A stretch of 64,000 nucleotides of DNA from an uncultured Clostridia bacterium (GCA_937886445.1 CALGBY010000111.1:14279-78278); one strand, 5' to 3'; positions 24,953 to 34,037 are shown, counted from the stretch's first letter. The notes: generated by a model not told the origin, from the sequence alone. A program made the numbers and translations.

Positions 24953-26183
24953 AGCCCTCCTTCACCCCCTTTACAAAATCGCGGGTATTATCATCCGGTA
25001 TACTTTCGGCAGAAAATACCCGGCCCGCTTTTTCGGCTTCTTTGATCCATTGATCGCACATTTCCGTTCCGGCCCAGTAGGCGCAAAGTGCCCGGTCCCG
25101 GTCTCCTCCGTAGCGGGAAAGCAGTTCTCCCAGCACCCTGCAGCCCGTGCTGATATTGAGATCGGGCTGCAGAAACTGCGAAGCATCCTGCTTTTGATCC
25201 GTTCCCGCCTGCAACAGGGTCACCTGCATCAGGCCGTACCGGTCCGCCGTGAAGGGATCGCTCCCGGATGCGCCGCGGCTGGTATTGTGAGCAGCCATAC
25301 CCGCATCATACGCGCTCGAATACATGATCACCGCCGCCGTCAGCGCGGACGGAACACCGCACGCCGCCGAATACGCGCGGATCTCGTTTTCATACAGCAG
25401 ATTATAGATACGGTTGGTATACACGGCATAATCGTTCATCACCTTTCTGGCGTAGGAACGGGTGTCCTGCATCGGGATCTGATCGATCGTAAGCGTTTTT
25501 CCGTCCGAGGAATACTTTTTCACCCAGTTCTGTACATTCCCCTGCCCCGCGTGATAGGCGCAGATGATGAGAAGCAGATCATCACCGAAATAATATCTGC
25601 TGAGCCATGAAAGATGGGAACAGCCCAGACGGATGTTCGTACCGGCGTCAAACAGCATATCCTCTGAAAAATCCTTAAGGCCCACCCGCTTCGCGGCATC
25701 CTTGGCCGCTGCCGGCATCAGCTGCATCAGCCCTCTCGCGCCCACGCGGCTCACGGCGTTTTTATCATAGCTGCTCTCGTTTTTGATGATCGCGGCGATA
25801 TACCCGTACGGCAGGCCGGATTCACTTCCGTAGCGGAACACATAGGAGGAGTAGCCGCGTCCGTAGCCTCTCAGCAGTTCCTTTCCCGCGGGCACGGTCC
25901 CGAACCTTTCCTTTTCGGGGATCAGCAGAGATACCAGTATCGCCGCGATGAGCAGCACCGCGGCCGCGATGACCGCCTTGCCGCTCCCGGTCAGCTTTGA
26001 TTTTTTCCGGTGTCTGGCGGCGCGTCTTCCGGTGTACTGAGCGGCGGTATTCGTGCCCGCGGCGCTTTGCGTATACGCGCCCTCTCCGGCGGCATATCTT
26101 CCGGAATAGTCCCGTGAGGGAAGCGGACGCGCGTCAGGCGCGTTATTGATGTATCCCCCGTTGTTGTTCTGATCCGGCTGCAT
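24921..26183 (-). CDS. Membrane-anchored lytic transglycosylase with duplicated SLT domain
   Basis: A 420-residue cell-wall enzyme cleaving peptidoglycan to 1,6-anhydro-muropeptides. An Asn/Ala-rich cytoplasmic tail (1-62) precedes one membrane helix (69-88). The first SLT domain (about 105-262) is intact: Glu136 in IIKNESSYD, GARGLMQLMPAAA and AYHAGQGNV. A second, diverged copy (about 270-418) repeats the layout: VIMYSSAYD, GLMQ, AYWAG and a matching final helix (IPDDNTRDFVKGVKEGYDFY against IPMQDTRSYARKVMNDYAVY), but Ser289 replaces the catalytic Glu. The second copy is probably a non-catalytic glycan-binding or regulatory domain. The gene begins 2 nt after coaE, with AAGGAG inside the coaE end. 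Confidence 0.9.
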   Translation of the reverse strand: MQPDQNNNGGYINNAPDARPLPSRDYSGRYAAGEGAYTQSAAGTNTAAQYTGRRAARHRKKSKLTGSGKAVIAAAVLLIAAILVSLLIPEKERFGTVPAGKELLRGYGRGYSSYVFRYGSESGLPYGYIAAIIKNESSYDKNAVSRVGARGLMQLMPAAAKDAAKRVGLKDFSEDMLFDAGTNIRLGCSHLSWLSRYYFGDDLLLIICAYHAGQGNVQNWVKKYSSDGKTLTIDQIPMQDTRSYARKVMNDYAVYTNRIYNLLYENEIRAYSAACGVPSALTAAVIMYSSAYDAGMAAHNTSRGASGSDPFTADRYGLMQVTLLQAGTDQKQDASQFLQPDLNISTGCRVLGELLSRYGGDRDRALCAYWAGTEMCDQWIKEAEKAGRVFSAESIPDDNTRDFVKGVKEGYDFYRPYYQD

Positions 26184-26185
26184 GT

Positions 26186-26779
26186 TTACTCCTTATGTTT
26201 CTCAATGGTCCCGCGCCACAGGCTGAGCACTGCGCGCGCGCTTTCTTCCTTTGTGCCGGAGGTGCGTATCACCCGGTCCGCCCGCCTTGCCTTTTCAAGG
26301 GCGGGCATCTGGCTGCGGATACGCTCAAGCGCCTGCGCGCGCTTAACATTATCCCTTTTCATCACGCGCTTTACCTGTTCTTTCTGCGGGATATAGGCGC
26401 ACCATACCTCATCGCATTCCTTTTCAAGCCCGCACTCATAAAGCAGCGGCGCTTCCAGTACGCAGACTCCTTCATGAGACGAAAGGCGTTTCCCGATCTC
26501 CTCAAAGATCATCGGATGCAGGATCGCGTTAAGCTTATCAAGCTTCTCACCGTCTGAAAATACGATGTCCGCAAGCGCTCTGCGGTCCAGCTCCTCTCCG
26601 CGGAACACGCCGTCCCCGAAGGCTTCACGGATCATCGGCAGCGCCCTTCCGCCGGCAGCGGTCAGCTCGTGCGAGATCTCGTCCGCGTCCGCGATGAACG
26701 CGCCCTCGGCACGCAGCGCACGGGACAGATTGCTCTTTCCGCAGGCAATACCTCCGGTAAGGCCGATCACATACTTCAT
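26186..26779 (-). CDS. coaE: Dephospho-CoA kinase
   Basis: A 197-residue kinase for the last step of coenzyme A synthesis. The P-loop is GLTGGIACGKS (residues 6-16), followed by FIADADEISHEL with the catalytic Asp, VLEAPLLYECGLE and the LID-region arginines (KRVMKRDNVKRAQALERI). Its ATG overlaps the polA stop by 4 nt (ATGA). The polA-coaE-lytic transglycosylase order is a known Clostridia arrangement. Confidence 0.96.
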   Translation of the reverse strand: MKYVIGLTGGIACGKSNLSRALRAEGAFIADADEISHELTAAGGRALPMIREAFGDGVFRGEELDRRALADIVFSDGEKLDKLNAILHPMIFEEIGKRLSSHEGVCVLEAPLLYECGLEKECDEVWCAYIPQKEQVKRVMKRDNVKRAQALERIRSQMPALEKARRADRVIRTSGTKEESARAVLSLWRGTIEKHKE

Positions 26780-29313
26780 TTTGTTTCATACCAGCTTTCG
26801 CCTGTTTTTACCTCTGCCGCAAGCGGCACATTCATCTGCACCACCTGCTCCATCTGGTCCCTGAGCAGTTTCTCCACCTGTTCCTTTTCTTCAAGCGGAG
26901 CCTCAATGATCAGCTCATCGTGCACCTGCAGGATGAGACGCGCCCTGAGGCCGTTGTCATCAAGCGCTTTTGCCACCTTTACCATCGCAAGCTTTATGAT
27001 ATCCGCCGCGGTGCCCTGAACAGGCGTATTCATAGCGGCGCGCTCCCCGAAGGAACGGATATTGGCATTGGAGCTCTTCAGCTCGTCAAGATACCTTCTC
27101 CTGCCCATCATCGTGACCGAGTACTGCCGGTCATAGCCCAGACGGACAGCTTCGTCCATATAGCTTTTGATGCCGGGATAGCGTTCAAAATACCTTGCGA
27201 TAAAGCCCGCGGCTTCCTTTCTGGAAATACCGATATTTCGCGCGAGTCCGAATTCGCTGATCCCGTACACGATGCCGAAATTGACCGCCTTGCTGGCGGA
27301 ACGCATTTCCTTTGTCACCTGCTCCGGCTCAACGCCGTACACCTCGCTGGCGGTGCGGGTATGGATATCCTGTCCGCGGCAGAAAGCGTCGGTCATCGCA
27401 GCGTCCCCGCTCATATGCGCCAGCACGCGCAGTTCGATCTGGCTGTAGTCGGCATCCACCAGCACCCAGCCCTCCCGAGCGATGAACGCCTTGCGGATCT
27501 CTCTGCCCTGCGGGGTACGCACGGGAATGTTCTGCAAATTGGGCTCGGAGGAGGAAATGCGGCCTGTGGCGGTCCCGGTCTGGTCAAAGGAGGTATGCAC
27601 ACGGCCCATACCGTCCATCTTTCTGATCAACGGGTCAATATAGGTCCCGTTCAGCTTCGCAAGCTGTCTGTATCTCAGGATCAGCGGGATGCAGGCATGC
27701 TCGTCCTGCAGCTTTTCCAGGGTATCCACATCGGTGGAATAGCCGCGGCTCGTCTTTTTACCGCTTTTCAGGCCCAGATCCTCAAACAGCACCTTGCCCA
27801 GCTGCTGCGGGCTGTTCAGATTGAACCGCTGGCCCGTCAGACGGAAGATCTCCTCTTTCAGCTGCTCCGTTTCGGCGTCAAAGCCGTGTCCCAGCTCCTC
27901 AAGCACCTTTTTATCCACGCGGAAGCCCTCTGTTTCCATGTCAAACAGCACCTTCAGCAGAGGCATTTCCACCTTCTCCATCAGTTCCCGCATACCCTGA
28001 TCGGCAAGCAGCCTGCTTTGGCGGATGTACAGGTTTCTGATTTCCCAGGCATCCTCCTCCCCGAAAGCATGCAGCGCGTAGGTTTTTTCCTGCGGGGAAA
28101 GCAGATAGGCGCCCAGCATGGTATCAAAGCGGATCCCGGGCAGCGTGAGCCCCATCCTCCGCACCGTATGCAGCAGAGCCTTGCCATCATGACAGATCAC
28201 GCCCTTTTCAGCCCCTCTGAGCGCGGCAGCCAGCGCTTCCTCGGGATACAGACCCTCAGAAAGCAGATCACGGCACAGCACCGCTCTCGCACGGCTATGC
28301 AGGCCGGCCATCGTCATTTCCGTTTCGGAAAGGTAAAGCATCAGGGCTTCCTTTTCACGGCGGGCGTAGTTTTCTATCTCCTCCGCCGTGGCAAACGCTT
28401 CCCACTCAGGCACAGGCTCTTCCTCCTGTGTGTCCTCCGTTTCCGTCCGGGCAGCGCCCGCCATCTTTTCGACCCGCCCGGCGATGCCGTTCAGCTGATA
28501 CTTTCTGAGCACCGGAAGAGCATCCCTGATATGATCTGTCGTGATGCGCGAAAAATCAAGCTCGATCGGCGCGGTGGGGCGTATGGTGGCAAGATCCTTG
28601 GAAAAGAGCGCCAGTTCCCTGTTTTCGCGTATCTTTTCGCCCAGCTTGCCCTTGATCTCCTCCGCGTGCGCCAGCACATTTTCCAGCGTGCCGTACTCCT
28701 GCAAAAGCTTTACAGCCGTCTTTTCACCCACACCCGGCACGCCGGGGATATTATCACTGGCGTCGCCCATCAAGCCCTTCCAGTCCGTTACCTGCTCGGG
28801 GGTGATGCCGTAAAACTCCCGCACCGCGGCGGGATCAAAAAGCGTTGTTTCGGAAATGCCCTTTCTGGTAAACAGGATGTGTGTATTTTCACTCGCCAGC
28901 TGCAGCGCATCCCGGTCTCCGGTGAGCAGCAGGGCACGCAGATCCTTATCCGTGCATATTCTTCCGGCGGTTCCCAGAATATCATCCGCCTCATAGCCGG
29001 CAACGGAAAAAACGCCGATGCCCATCGCGCTGAGGATCTCTTTGATGATATCGAACTGCCCCTTCATTTCCTCGGGCATCGCTTTTCTTCCCGCTTTATA
29101 TTCCGCGTAAACGGTATGGCGGAAGGTGGGGGCATGCTCGTCAAAGGCCGCCATCGCGTAGCGCGGCTGCTCCTCCTCTATCACCTTCAGAAACATCATC
29201 AGAAAGCCATGCACGGCATTCGTATAGATACCGTTCACATCCATCAGAGGCAGGGCGTGAAAGGCGCGGTGCATCAGGCTGTTGCCGTCGATCACAAGGC
29301 AGGTATCCCGCAT
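26776..29313 (-). CDS. polA: DNA polymerase I, proofreading-deficient type
   Basis: An 845-residue repair and Okazaki-fragment polymerase. Residues 1-290 are the 5'-3' exonuclease/flap domain (VIDGNSLMHRAFHAL, GYEADDILG, LLTGDRDALQL, GDASDNIPGVPGVGEKTA). Residues about 300-465 correspond to the 3'-5' exonuclease fold, but the metal-binding DxE is replaced (LYLSETEM), as in Bacillus-type enzymes, so proofreading is probably lost. The polymerase domain (about 470-845) contains motif A DADYSQIELRVLAHMSGD, motif B KEMRSASKAVNFGIVYGIS and motif C QVHDELIIEAP. It is 38 nt downstream of aroQ on the same strand and overlaps coaE by 4 nt. Confidence 0.97.
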   Translation of the reverse strand: MRDTCLVIDGNSLMHRAFHALPLMDVNGIYTNAVHGFLMMFLKVIEEEQPRYAMAAFDEHAPTFRHTVYAEYKAGRKAMPEEMKGQFDIIKEILSAMGIGVFSVAGYEADDILGTAGRICTDKDLRALLLTGDRDALQLASENTHILFTRKGISETTLFDPAAVREFYGITPEQVTDWKGLMGDASDNIPGVPGVGEKTAVKLLQEYGTLENVLAHAEEIKGKLGEKIRENRELALFSKDLATIRPTAPIELDFSRITTDHIRDALPVLRKYQLNGIAGRVEKMAGAARTETEDTQEEEPVPEWEAFATAEEIENYARREKEALMLYLSETEMTMAGLHSRARAVLCRDLLSEGLYPEEALAAALRGAEKGVICHDGKALLHTVRRMGLTLPGIRFDTMLGAYLLSPQEKTYALHAFGEEDAWEIRNLYIRQSRLLADQGMRELMEKVEMPLLKVLFDMETEGFRVDKKVLEELGHGFDAETEQLKEEIFRLTGQRFNLNSPQQLGKVLFEDLGLKSGKKTSRGYSTDVDTLEKLQDEHACIPLILRYRQLAKLNGTYIDPLIRKMDGMGRVHTSFDQTGTATGRISSSEPNLQNIPVRTPQGREIRKAFIAREGWVLVDADYSQIELRVLAHMSGDAAMTDAFCRGQDIHTRTASEVYGVEPEQVTKEMRSASKAVNFGIVYGISEFGLARNIGISRKEAAGFIARYFERYPGIKSYMDEAVRLGYDRQYSVTMMGRRRYLDELKSSNANIRSFGERAAMNTPVQGTAADIIKLAMVKVAKALDDNGLRARLILQVHDELIIEAPLEEKEQVEKLLRDQMEQVVQMNVPLAAEVKTGESWYETK

Positions 29314-29351
29314 AAGTGTTCCTCCGTCTGTCCGTTATCCATATCGGGTCA

Positions 29352-29783
29352 TTATTTTTCTTTTTCGCAAAGGTACTCTATGGCGCGGCGGTAACCCTCA
29401 AAGCCCAGGCCGATAAAGCGTTTTTCGCAGGCCGCGGCGGTGTAGCTGACGGCGCGGAAGGGTTCTCTGCTGTTGATATCGGTCAGATGCACCTCGACTG
29501 CCGGGATGCCGACTGCCTTGAGCGCGTCCGGGATCGCGACAGAGGTATGGGTATAGGCAGCGGGGTTGATCACGATCCCGTCATAAACGCCGTACGCCTG
29601 CTGGATGCGGTCCACGATATCTCCCTCATGGTTGCTTTGAAAAAGGTCTGCCAAGGCGCCGTATTCCTCCGCCCATTTCAATATGCTTTCACACAGCGAG
29701 GCATAGGAGTTCTCCCCGTACAGTTCCCTTTCGCGGATCCCAAGCATATTCATGTTGGGGCCGTTGATCACAAGCAGTTTCAT
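29352..29783 (-). CDS. aroQ: Type II 3-dehydroquinate dehydratase
   Basis: A 143-residue enzyme converting 3-dehydroquinate to 3-dehydroshikimate. Family motifs are LLVINGPNMNMLGIRERELYG (with the catalytic Tyr), FQSNHEGDIVDRI, GIVINPAAYTHTSVAI (Asn/His substrate ligands) and VEVHLTDINSREPFR. The start at 29783 forms an ATGA overlap with aroE and has GGAGG 9 nt upstream; an ATG two codons earlier is too close to that RBS. Confidence 0.96.
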   Translation of the reverse strand: MKLLVINGPNMNMLGIRERELYGENSYASLCESILKWAEEYGALADLFQSNHEGDIVDRIQQAYGVYDGIVINPAAYTHTSVAIPDALKAVGIPAVEVHLTDINSREPFRAVSYTAAACEKRFIGLGFEGYRRAIEYLCEKEK

Positions 29784-30571
29784 TGGCATTTTCCTCCGAA
29801 GTGCTCTTCAAGATATTCCGCGGCGGCCTTTTCAGCCTCTGCCGCTGTTTCCGCGTCTGTTTCACCAAAGCCGAACAGCCTTCTGCTCTCCGCCGCCTGT
29901 GTGACCAGCATTTTCAGCCCGCCCGCGCGGGGAATGCCCAGTTCCCTCGCCTCGCGCAGAAAAACAGTTTCCCGCGGGTTATAGATCACATCCACCGCGC
30001 CCATGAGAGCGGGAAACCGCGAAAGAAAGCATATTCTCTCCTCCGTGCGCGGCCACATACCCACAGGCGTCGTATTCACGATCAGCTCCGCGTCAGAATG
30101 CTCCGCGTACATTTTTTCATAGGTCACAGGCCCTTTGCGGCTCACGGTGACGACCTGAGAAGCGCCGAGGCGCTTCAGCACATAGCCTGCCGTAAGCGAT
30201 GTACCGCCGCTGCCCAGGATGAGCGTCTTTTTTCCGGCGGGATCGATCCCGGAACAGCGCAGCGTTTTCTCAAGGCCCGCCGCGTCCGTATTGTATCCGA
30301 CCAGCCTTCCGCCCTCATTCACCACAGTGTTCACACTGCCGATCATTTCAGCCGCCCCGCGTACCTCATCAAGATATGGGATCACAAAACGCTTATAGGG
30401 TACCGTAACATTCAGCGCCCGGAAGCCTCCGGACCGTATAAACGCGTCCGCTTCGTTCTCATCCGCGTCCATAAGCCGGTATTCATACCCGCCGAAAACA
30501 GAGTGGATCAGCGGGGACAGGCTGTGAACAAGCGGGTGCCCCAGCAGATACACCGCATCCGCCCCGTTCAT
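29780..30571 (-). CDS. aroE: Shikimate dehydrogenase
   Basis: A 263-residue NADPH-dependent enzyme reducing 3-dehydroshikimate to shikimate. The substrate motif is LGHPLVHSLSPLIHS, the catalytic Lys/Asp pair lies in NVTVPYKRFV and GYNTDAAGL, and the nucleotide loop is ILGSGGTSLTAGYVL with the NADPH-preferring VSRKGP. NTTPVGMWP and GGLKMLVTQAA are typical C-terminal segments. The ATG at 30571 overlaps the chorismate mutase stop (ATGA). A frame extension of eight codons upstream is not supported by an RBS. Confidence 0.95.
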   Translation of the reverse strand: MNGADAVYLLGHPLVHSLSPLIHSVFGGYEYRLMDADENEADAFIRSGGFRALNVTVPYKRFVIPYLDEVRGAAEMIGSVNTVVNEGGRLVGYNTDAAGLEKTLRCSGIDPAGKKTLILGSGGTSLTAGYVLKRLGASQVVTVSRKGPVTYEKMYAEHSDAELIVNTTPVGMWPRTEERICFLSRFPALMGAVDVIYNPRETVFLREARELGIPRAGGLKMLVTQAAESRRLFGFGETDAETAAEAEKAAAEYLEEHFGGKCQ

Positions 30572-30828
30572 TTCAGCTGCTCCAGCTTCACGCATTCCGA
30601 AAACAGCGTGTCATATACCGCCTGCAGAGCGGGCACAAAGGCCCGTTCCGCTCTTTTTTCGATGCCGGAAAGGATCTCTTCCTCCCGTTTTTCATCGCGT
30701 ACGGGCTTTCCGGTCTTTTTCTTTTCCTCCCCTGCCCGAAGCGCCAGCGTCATACGCCTTTCAAGCAGCCGGGTCACTTCCGCATCGATCCGGTCTATCT
30801 CCTTTCGGATGTCAGCCAGTTCACTCAT
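30568..30828 (-). CDS. Chorismate mutase (AroQ class, monofunctional)
   Basis: An 86-residue all-helical mutase converting chorismate to prephenate. ADIRKEIDRIDAEVTRLLERRMTLA is the hallmark first helix with the active-site Arg, followed by KKKTGKPVRDEKREEEIL with the catalytic Lys/Arg. Such short stand-alone domains are dimeric. It is sandwiched between aroC (2-nt gap) and aroE (4-nt overlap), which suits a branch towards phenylalanine and tyrosine. Prephenate dehydratase and dehydrogenase are not in the window. Confidence 0.93.
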   Translation of the reverse strand: MSELADIRKEIDRIDAEVTRLLERRMTLALRAGEEKKKTGKPVRDEKREEEILSGIEKRAERAFVPALQAVYDTLFSECVKLEQLK

Positions 30829-30830
30829 TT

Positions 30831-31805
30831 TTATCCTCCCATCAGCATATCGGCGATCACACAGGCAGCGGCCGCTTCGGCGCAGGGCAGCACCCTCGGC
30901 AGGATGCAGGCATCATGCCTTCCGGAAAGCGTGAGCACGGTATCCTTTCCCGTATCCAGATCAACGCTTTTCTGCGGGAGCGATACAGACGGCGCAGGCT
31001 TGATGCGCAGCGTTACGCGGATCTCCTCCCCCGTGCTGATGCCGCCCAGGATCCCTCCGGCATGGTTGGAAAGGAAGCGTATCTTTTCGCCGTCATAGGC
31101 ATAGCCGTCGTTATTGACGCTCCCGCAGTCCCTTGTATCGCCGAATTCCACGCCCTTCACCGCCGGGATACCGAACAGCGCCGCGGCCAGCCGGTTTTCC
31201 ATGCCGCCGAACATACCGTCTCCCAGGCCTGCGGGAACGCCGCTGATCCTGAGACCGATCTCGCCGCCCACGCTGTCGCCCTTTTCCCTTGCCAGGAGCA
31301 TGATCTCCTCAAATTTTTCCTTTTCACGGCACCCGCCCACGGAAAGGATATCCGCCTTCAGCCGGATGCCTCTTTCTTCAAGCAGCTGCAGACACAGCCC
31401 GCCCGCGAAGCACAGCGGCAGCGTAAGACGCCCCGAAAAGCAGCCTCCGCCCCTCATATCGATCTTTTCACCGTATTTCATCAGCGCGGCCAGATCCGCA
31501 TGCCCGGGGCGCGGGACATTCGCGTGATAAACGCTGCTGTCGGTATCCGCGTTTTCGAACACCGCGGCGATCAGGGGAGAAACCACTGTGCCGTTTTCGA
31601 TCCCGCAGAGGATGCGCGGCTCATCCTTTTCGGCGCGTGGTGTCTGCCAGGGAAGATGATGACTGCGCCTGCGTTCAAGAAACGCGCGCAGAGCTTCCTC
31701 ATCCGTTTTCATGCCCACAGGCAGCCCTTCGATCACGGCGCCCACATACGGCGCGTGGCTCTGCCCGAACACAGTGACACGCAGCCTGTTTCCCAGTGTA
31801 TTCAA
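30831..31805 (-). CDS. aroC: Chorismate synthase (probable TTG start)
   Basis: A 324-residue FMN-dependent enzyme that makes chorismate from EPSP. Motifs are RVTVFGQSHAP (normally FGESHG), RPGHADLAALMKYG, the flavin-binding RGGGCFSGRLTLPLCFAGG and SLPQKSVDLDTGK. The TTG at 31805 is chosen because GGAGG lies 9 nt upstream and the protein then begins MNTLGNRLRV, exactly where chorismate synthases start. An ATG at 31832 overlapping the aroA stop (ATGA) has no visible RBS but would add nine residues. The Glu-to-Gln and Gly-to-Ala changes in FGQSHAP are unusual but conservative. Confidence 0.92.
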   Translation of the reverse strand: MNTLGNRLRVTVFGQSHAPYVGAVIEGLPVGMKTDEEALRAFLERRRSHHLPWQTPRAEKDEPRILCGIENGTVVSPLIAAVFENADTDSSVYHANVPRPGHADLAALMKYGEKIDMRGGGCFSGRLTLPLCFAGGLCLQLLEERGIRLKADILSVGGCREKEKFEEIMLLAREKGDSVGGEIGLRISGVPAGLGDGMFGGMENRLAAALFGIPAVKGVEFGDTRDCGSVNNDGYAYDGEKIRFLSNHAGGILGGISTGEEIRVTLRIKPAPSVSLPQKSVDLDTGKDTVLTLSGRHDACILPRVLPCAEAAAACVIADMLMGG

Positions 31806-31828
31806 TGTACTGTTCCTCCGATGCGCTG

Positions 31829-32998
31829 TCATTCATCCGTTTCGCGCTGCTCTGTGCAGATCCCCAGCGCGTTCAGCGTTTTCCAAAAGCCCGGCCAGGA
31901 TTTATCCGTGCATTCGGCGTCCGTTACCGTAACGGGAGCACCGGCAAACATGCCCAGCACCGCCGCCGCCATCACGACGCGGTGATCACGAAAGCCGTTC
32001 ACACGCCCGCCTGCCGGCCTGCCGCCCAGCACGGTGAAGCGGTCTTCCTCCTCCGTGCAGCGGATCTTCAGCGCCTCCAGCATTTCACGCGCCGCGCGCA
32101 GACGGTCGCATTCCTTATAGCGCAGGCGTTTCACCCCGGTAAACACCGTCTCCGCGCCTGTTTCAAGGGCGGCGCTCACACACAGCGGCAAAAACAGATC
32201 GGGACATTCCCGCACATCGATCCGCCCGCCGATCGAGCAAAGCAGCTCTTCCATCATGCTGTCCGCCTGATACGGATCCTTCCGGTATCCGTTTATCCGT
32301 ACAATGCCTCCGGCACGGTTCATGCAAAGCAGAAACGCCGCAAGCGAAAGGTCACAGGGCGGCTCCGGGCAGGCGGGTACAAAGGCCTGACCTCCGGGCA
32401 CAGAAAACGTGCCGTCCTCCCGCTGCTCAAAGCGTACTCCAAACAGGCGCAGCACCTGCCCGGTAAGCGAGATATAGCGGCTGCTTTCGGGCACGGTATC
32501 GGGAATGATCTCCCCGCCCTCACGGGTGAGCGGAAGCGCGAAAAGCAGCCCCGAAAAATACTGGCTTGAAATATCCCCCGGCAGGCGGAACGGCTTTCCT
32601 CCCGGTCGGAGCCGCCCTGTCAGCACAAGGCGGTCTCCCTCCCGGCTGACAGCAGTCCCATGCTCCGAAAGGGCGCGCGTGAGCGCCCCGGTAGGCCGCG
32701 CAGCCAGCGTATCCCCCATCCGGATCACGCTTTTTTCATACAATGCGGCGCATACAGGCAAAAGAAAGCGCAGCACTGTGCCGCATTCCGCGGCGTTGAT
32801 CACGGGCGCTCCGCCCGCCGGTGTGCAGCGCAGCACCTGCAGACAATCCCGCATTGCCCGCGTATCATCGCATTCCGGGCAAACCGGCGCCCCGCTTCCC
32901 GAAAGAAAGGATGCAAGCATCACCCTGTGTACCCATGCCTTGGAACGCGGAAGCGCCGCTTCACCCCGGGGAATGCCGGGATATACCGTCATCAGCAT
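31829..32998 (-). CDS. aroA: 3-phosphoshikimate 1-carboxyvinyltransferase (EPSP synthase)
   Basis: A 389-residue enzyme condensing shikimate-3-phosphate with phosphoenolpyruvate. Two six-helix-bundle-like lobes are indicated by PRSKAWVHRVMLASFLSG, the region NAAECGTVLRFLLPV, GDISSQYFSGLLFALP, RLRYKECDRLRAAREML and FRDHRVVMAAAVLG. The usual SxG glyphosate loop reads AAECGTVLRFL, with Glu-Cys in place of the common GN(A/S)GT, and the protein is shorter than the typical 425-440 residues. The start overlaps the aroB stop by 7 nt; an ATG two codons later is also possible. Confidence 0.93.
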   Translation of the reverse strand: MLMTVYPGIPRGEAALPRSKAWVHRVMLASFLSGSGAPVCPECDDTRAMRDCLQVLRCTPAGGAPVINAAECGTVLRFLLPVCAALYEKSVIRMGDTLAARPTGALTRALSEHGTAVSREGDRLVLTGRLRPGGKPFRLPGDISSQYFSGLLFALPLTREGGEIIPDTVPESSRYISLTGQVLRLFGVRFEQREDGTFSVPGGQAFVPACPEPPCDLSLAAFLLCMNRAGGIVRINGYRKDPYQADSMMEELLCSIGGRIDVRECPDLFLPLCVSAALETGAETVFTGVKRLRYKECDRLRAAREMLEALKIRCTEEEDRFTVLGGRPAGGRVNGFRDHRVVMAAAVLGMFAGAPVTVTDAECTDKSWPGFWKTLNALGICTEQRETDE

Positions 32999-34035
32999 GG
33001 CGTCAGCCCCCGCCAGATGAGCTCCGTCAGGCCGACGACATCCACCGTTTTTTCATAGCATCTGCCGATTCCTTCCGGCAGGATCACCCTGTACTTATCT
33101 CCGTCCCGCTTCTTATCTCCCGCACAGGCCGAAAAAAGCTGCTCCGCGCTGTAGGGGCATTCGCTTTTAAGCCCGCAGGCGATCAACGCTTCGGCGAGAG
33201 GCTTTTCGCAAAGCCCCGCCGCGCGCCAGGCGATCATCAGCCCCATTGCCACGGCCTCTCCGTGGCTGAGCGTATAGCCGCTCAGGATCTCCGCCGCGTG
33301 CCCGAAGGTATGCCCGAGGTTCAGAAGCCTGCGTTCCCCCTGCTCTCTTTCATCCCGTTCGCAGATCTCCGCCTTCAGGCGCACACAGCGCTTTACGCAC
33401 TCTGCCGGCTCCGTTCTCCACAAGCCGCTTCGCATCCGTTCAAAAAGGGCTTCATCACCGATGATGCCGCACTTGATCATCTCGGCGGCGCCCTGGCTGA
33501 GCAGGTACGCGGGCAGCGCTTTCAGGATGCCGGTATCCTGCAGCACGATCACAGGCGGCCAGAACGCGCCGATCAGGTTCTTGCTTTTTTCGGTATCCAC
33601 CGCCGTTTTGCCGCCCACGGAGGAATCCACAGCGGAAAGCAGGGTGGTGGGCATCTGCACACAGGCGATCCCGCGCATATAGAGCGCGGCGGCCAGGCCG
33701 CCAAGATCTCCTGTCACACCGCCGCCCAGCGCCAGCAGCGCGTCGGCGCGGGTGAGCGCAAAGCCCGCCATTTCGTCAAGCACATGAAGCAGCGTTTCCG
33801 CGTTTTTGCTTTTCTCACCCGCCGGAAACACATACGCCCGGCAGCGGAAACCGGCAGCGCGGAGGGAGAAAAGCACCCGTTCGGCATAGAGCGGATACAC
33901 ATTGCTGTCGGTCAGAACAAACACCGAGGAAAAATGGAAGCGCTCCTTCAGGATCTCTCCCGCCCGGTCGCAAAGACCCTCGTCAAAAAGCACACCGTAT
34001 TGCCCGCGGGAGCTGTTTACAATGATCTCATCCAT
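32992..34035 (-). CDS. aroB: 3-dehydroquinate synthase
   Basis: A 347-residue NAD- and metal-dependent enzyme cyclising DAHP to dehydroquinate. Motifs include FPAGEKSKNAETLL, LALGGGVTGDLGGLAAALYMRG (NAD-binding), QMPTTLLSAVDSSVGGKTAVD, QGAAEMIKCGII and the metal-binding LNLGHTFGHAAE. The start at 34035 lies 2 nt after the aroF stop; the open frame extends 20 codons into aroF without need. Confidence 0.96.
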   Translation of the reverse strand: MDEIIVNSSRGQYGVLFDEGLCDRAGEILKERFHFSSVFVLTDSNVYPLYAERVLFSLRAAGFRCRAYVFPAGEKSKNAETLLHVLDEMAGFALTRADALLALGGGVTGDLGGLAAALYMRGIACVQMPTTLLSAVDSSVGGKTAVDTEKSKNLIGAFWPPVIVLQDTGILKALPAYLLSQGAAEMIKCGIIGDEALFERMRSGLWRTEPAECVKRCVRLKAEICERDEREQGERRLLNLGHTFGHAAEILSGYTLSHGEAVAMGLMIAWRAAGLCEKPLAEALIACGLKSECPYSAEQLFSACAGDKKRDGDKYRVILPEGIGRCYEKTVDVVGLTELIWRGLTPC

Positions 34036-34037
34036 TC

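Noticed and set aside
26776..29313. Possible active 3'-5' proofreading in DNA polymerase I
   Set aside because: The DxE metal-binding motif is not present at the expected position, as in other Bacillota enzymes.
26920..29394. 824-codon open frame on the plus strand
   Set aside because: Antisense to polA, no RBS, no recognisable domain.
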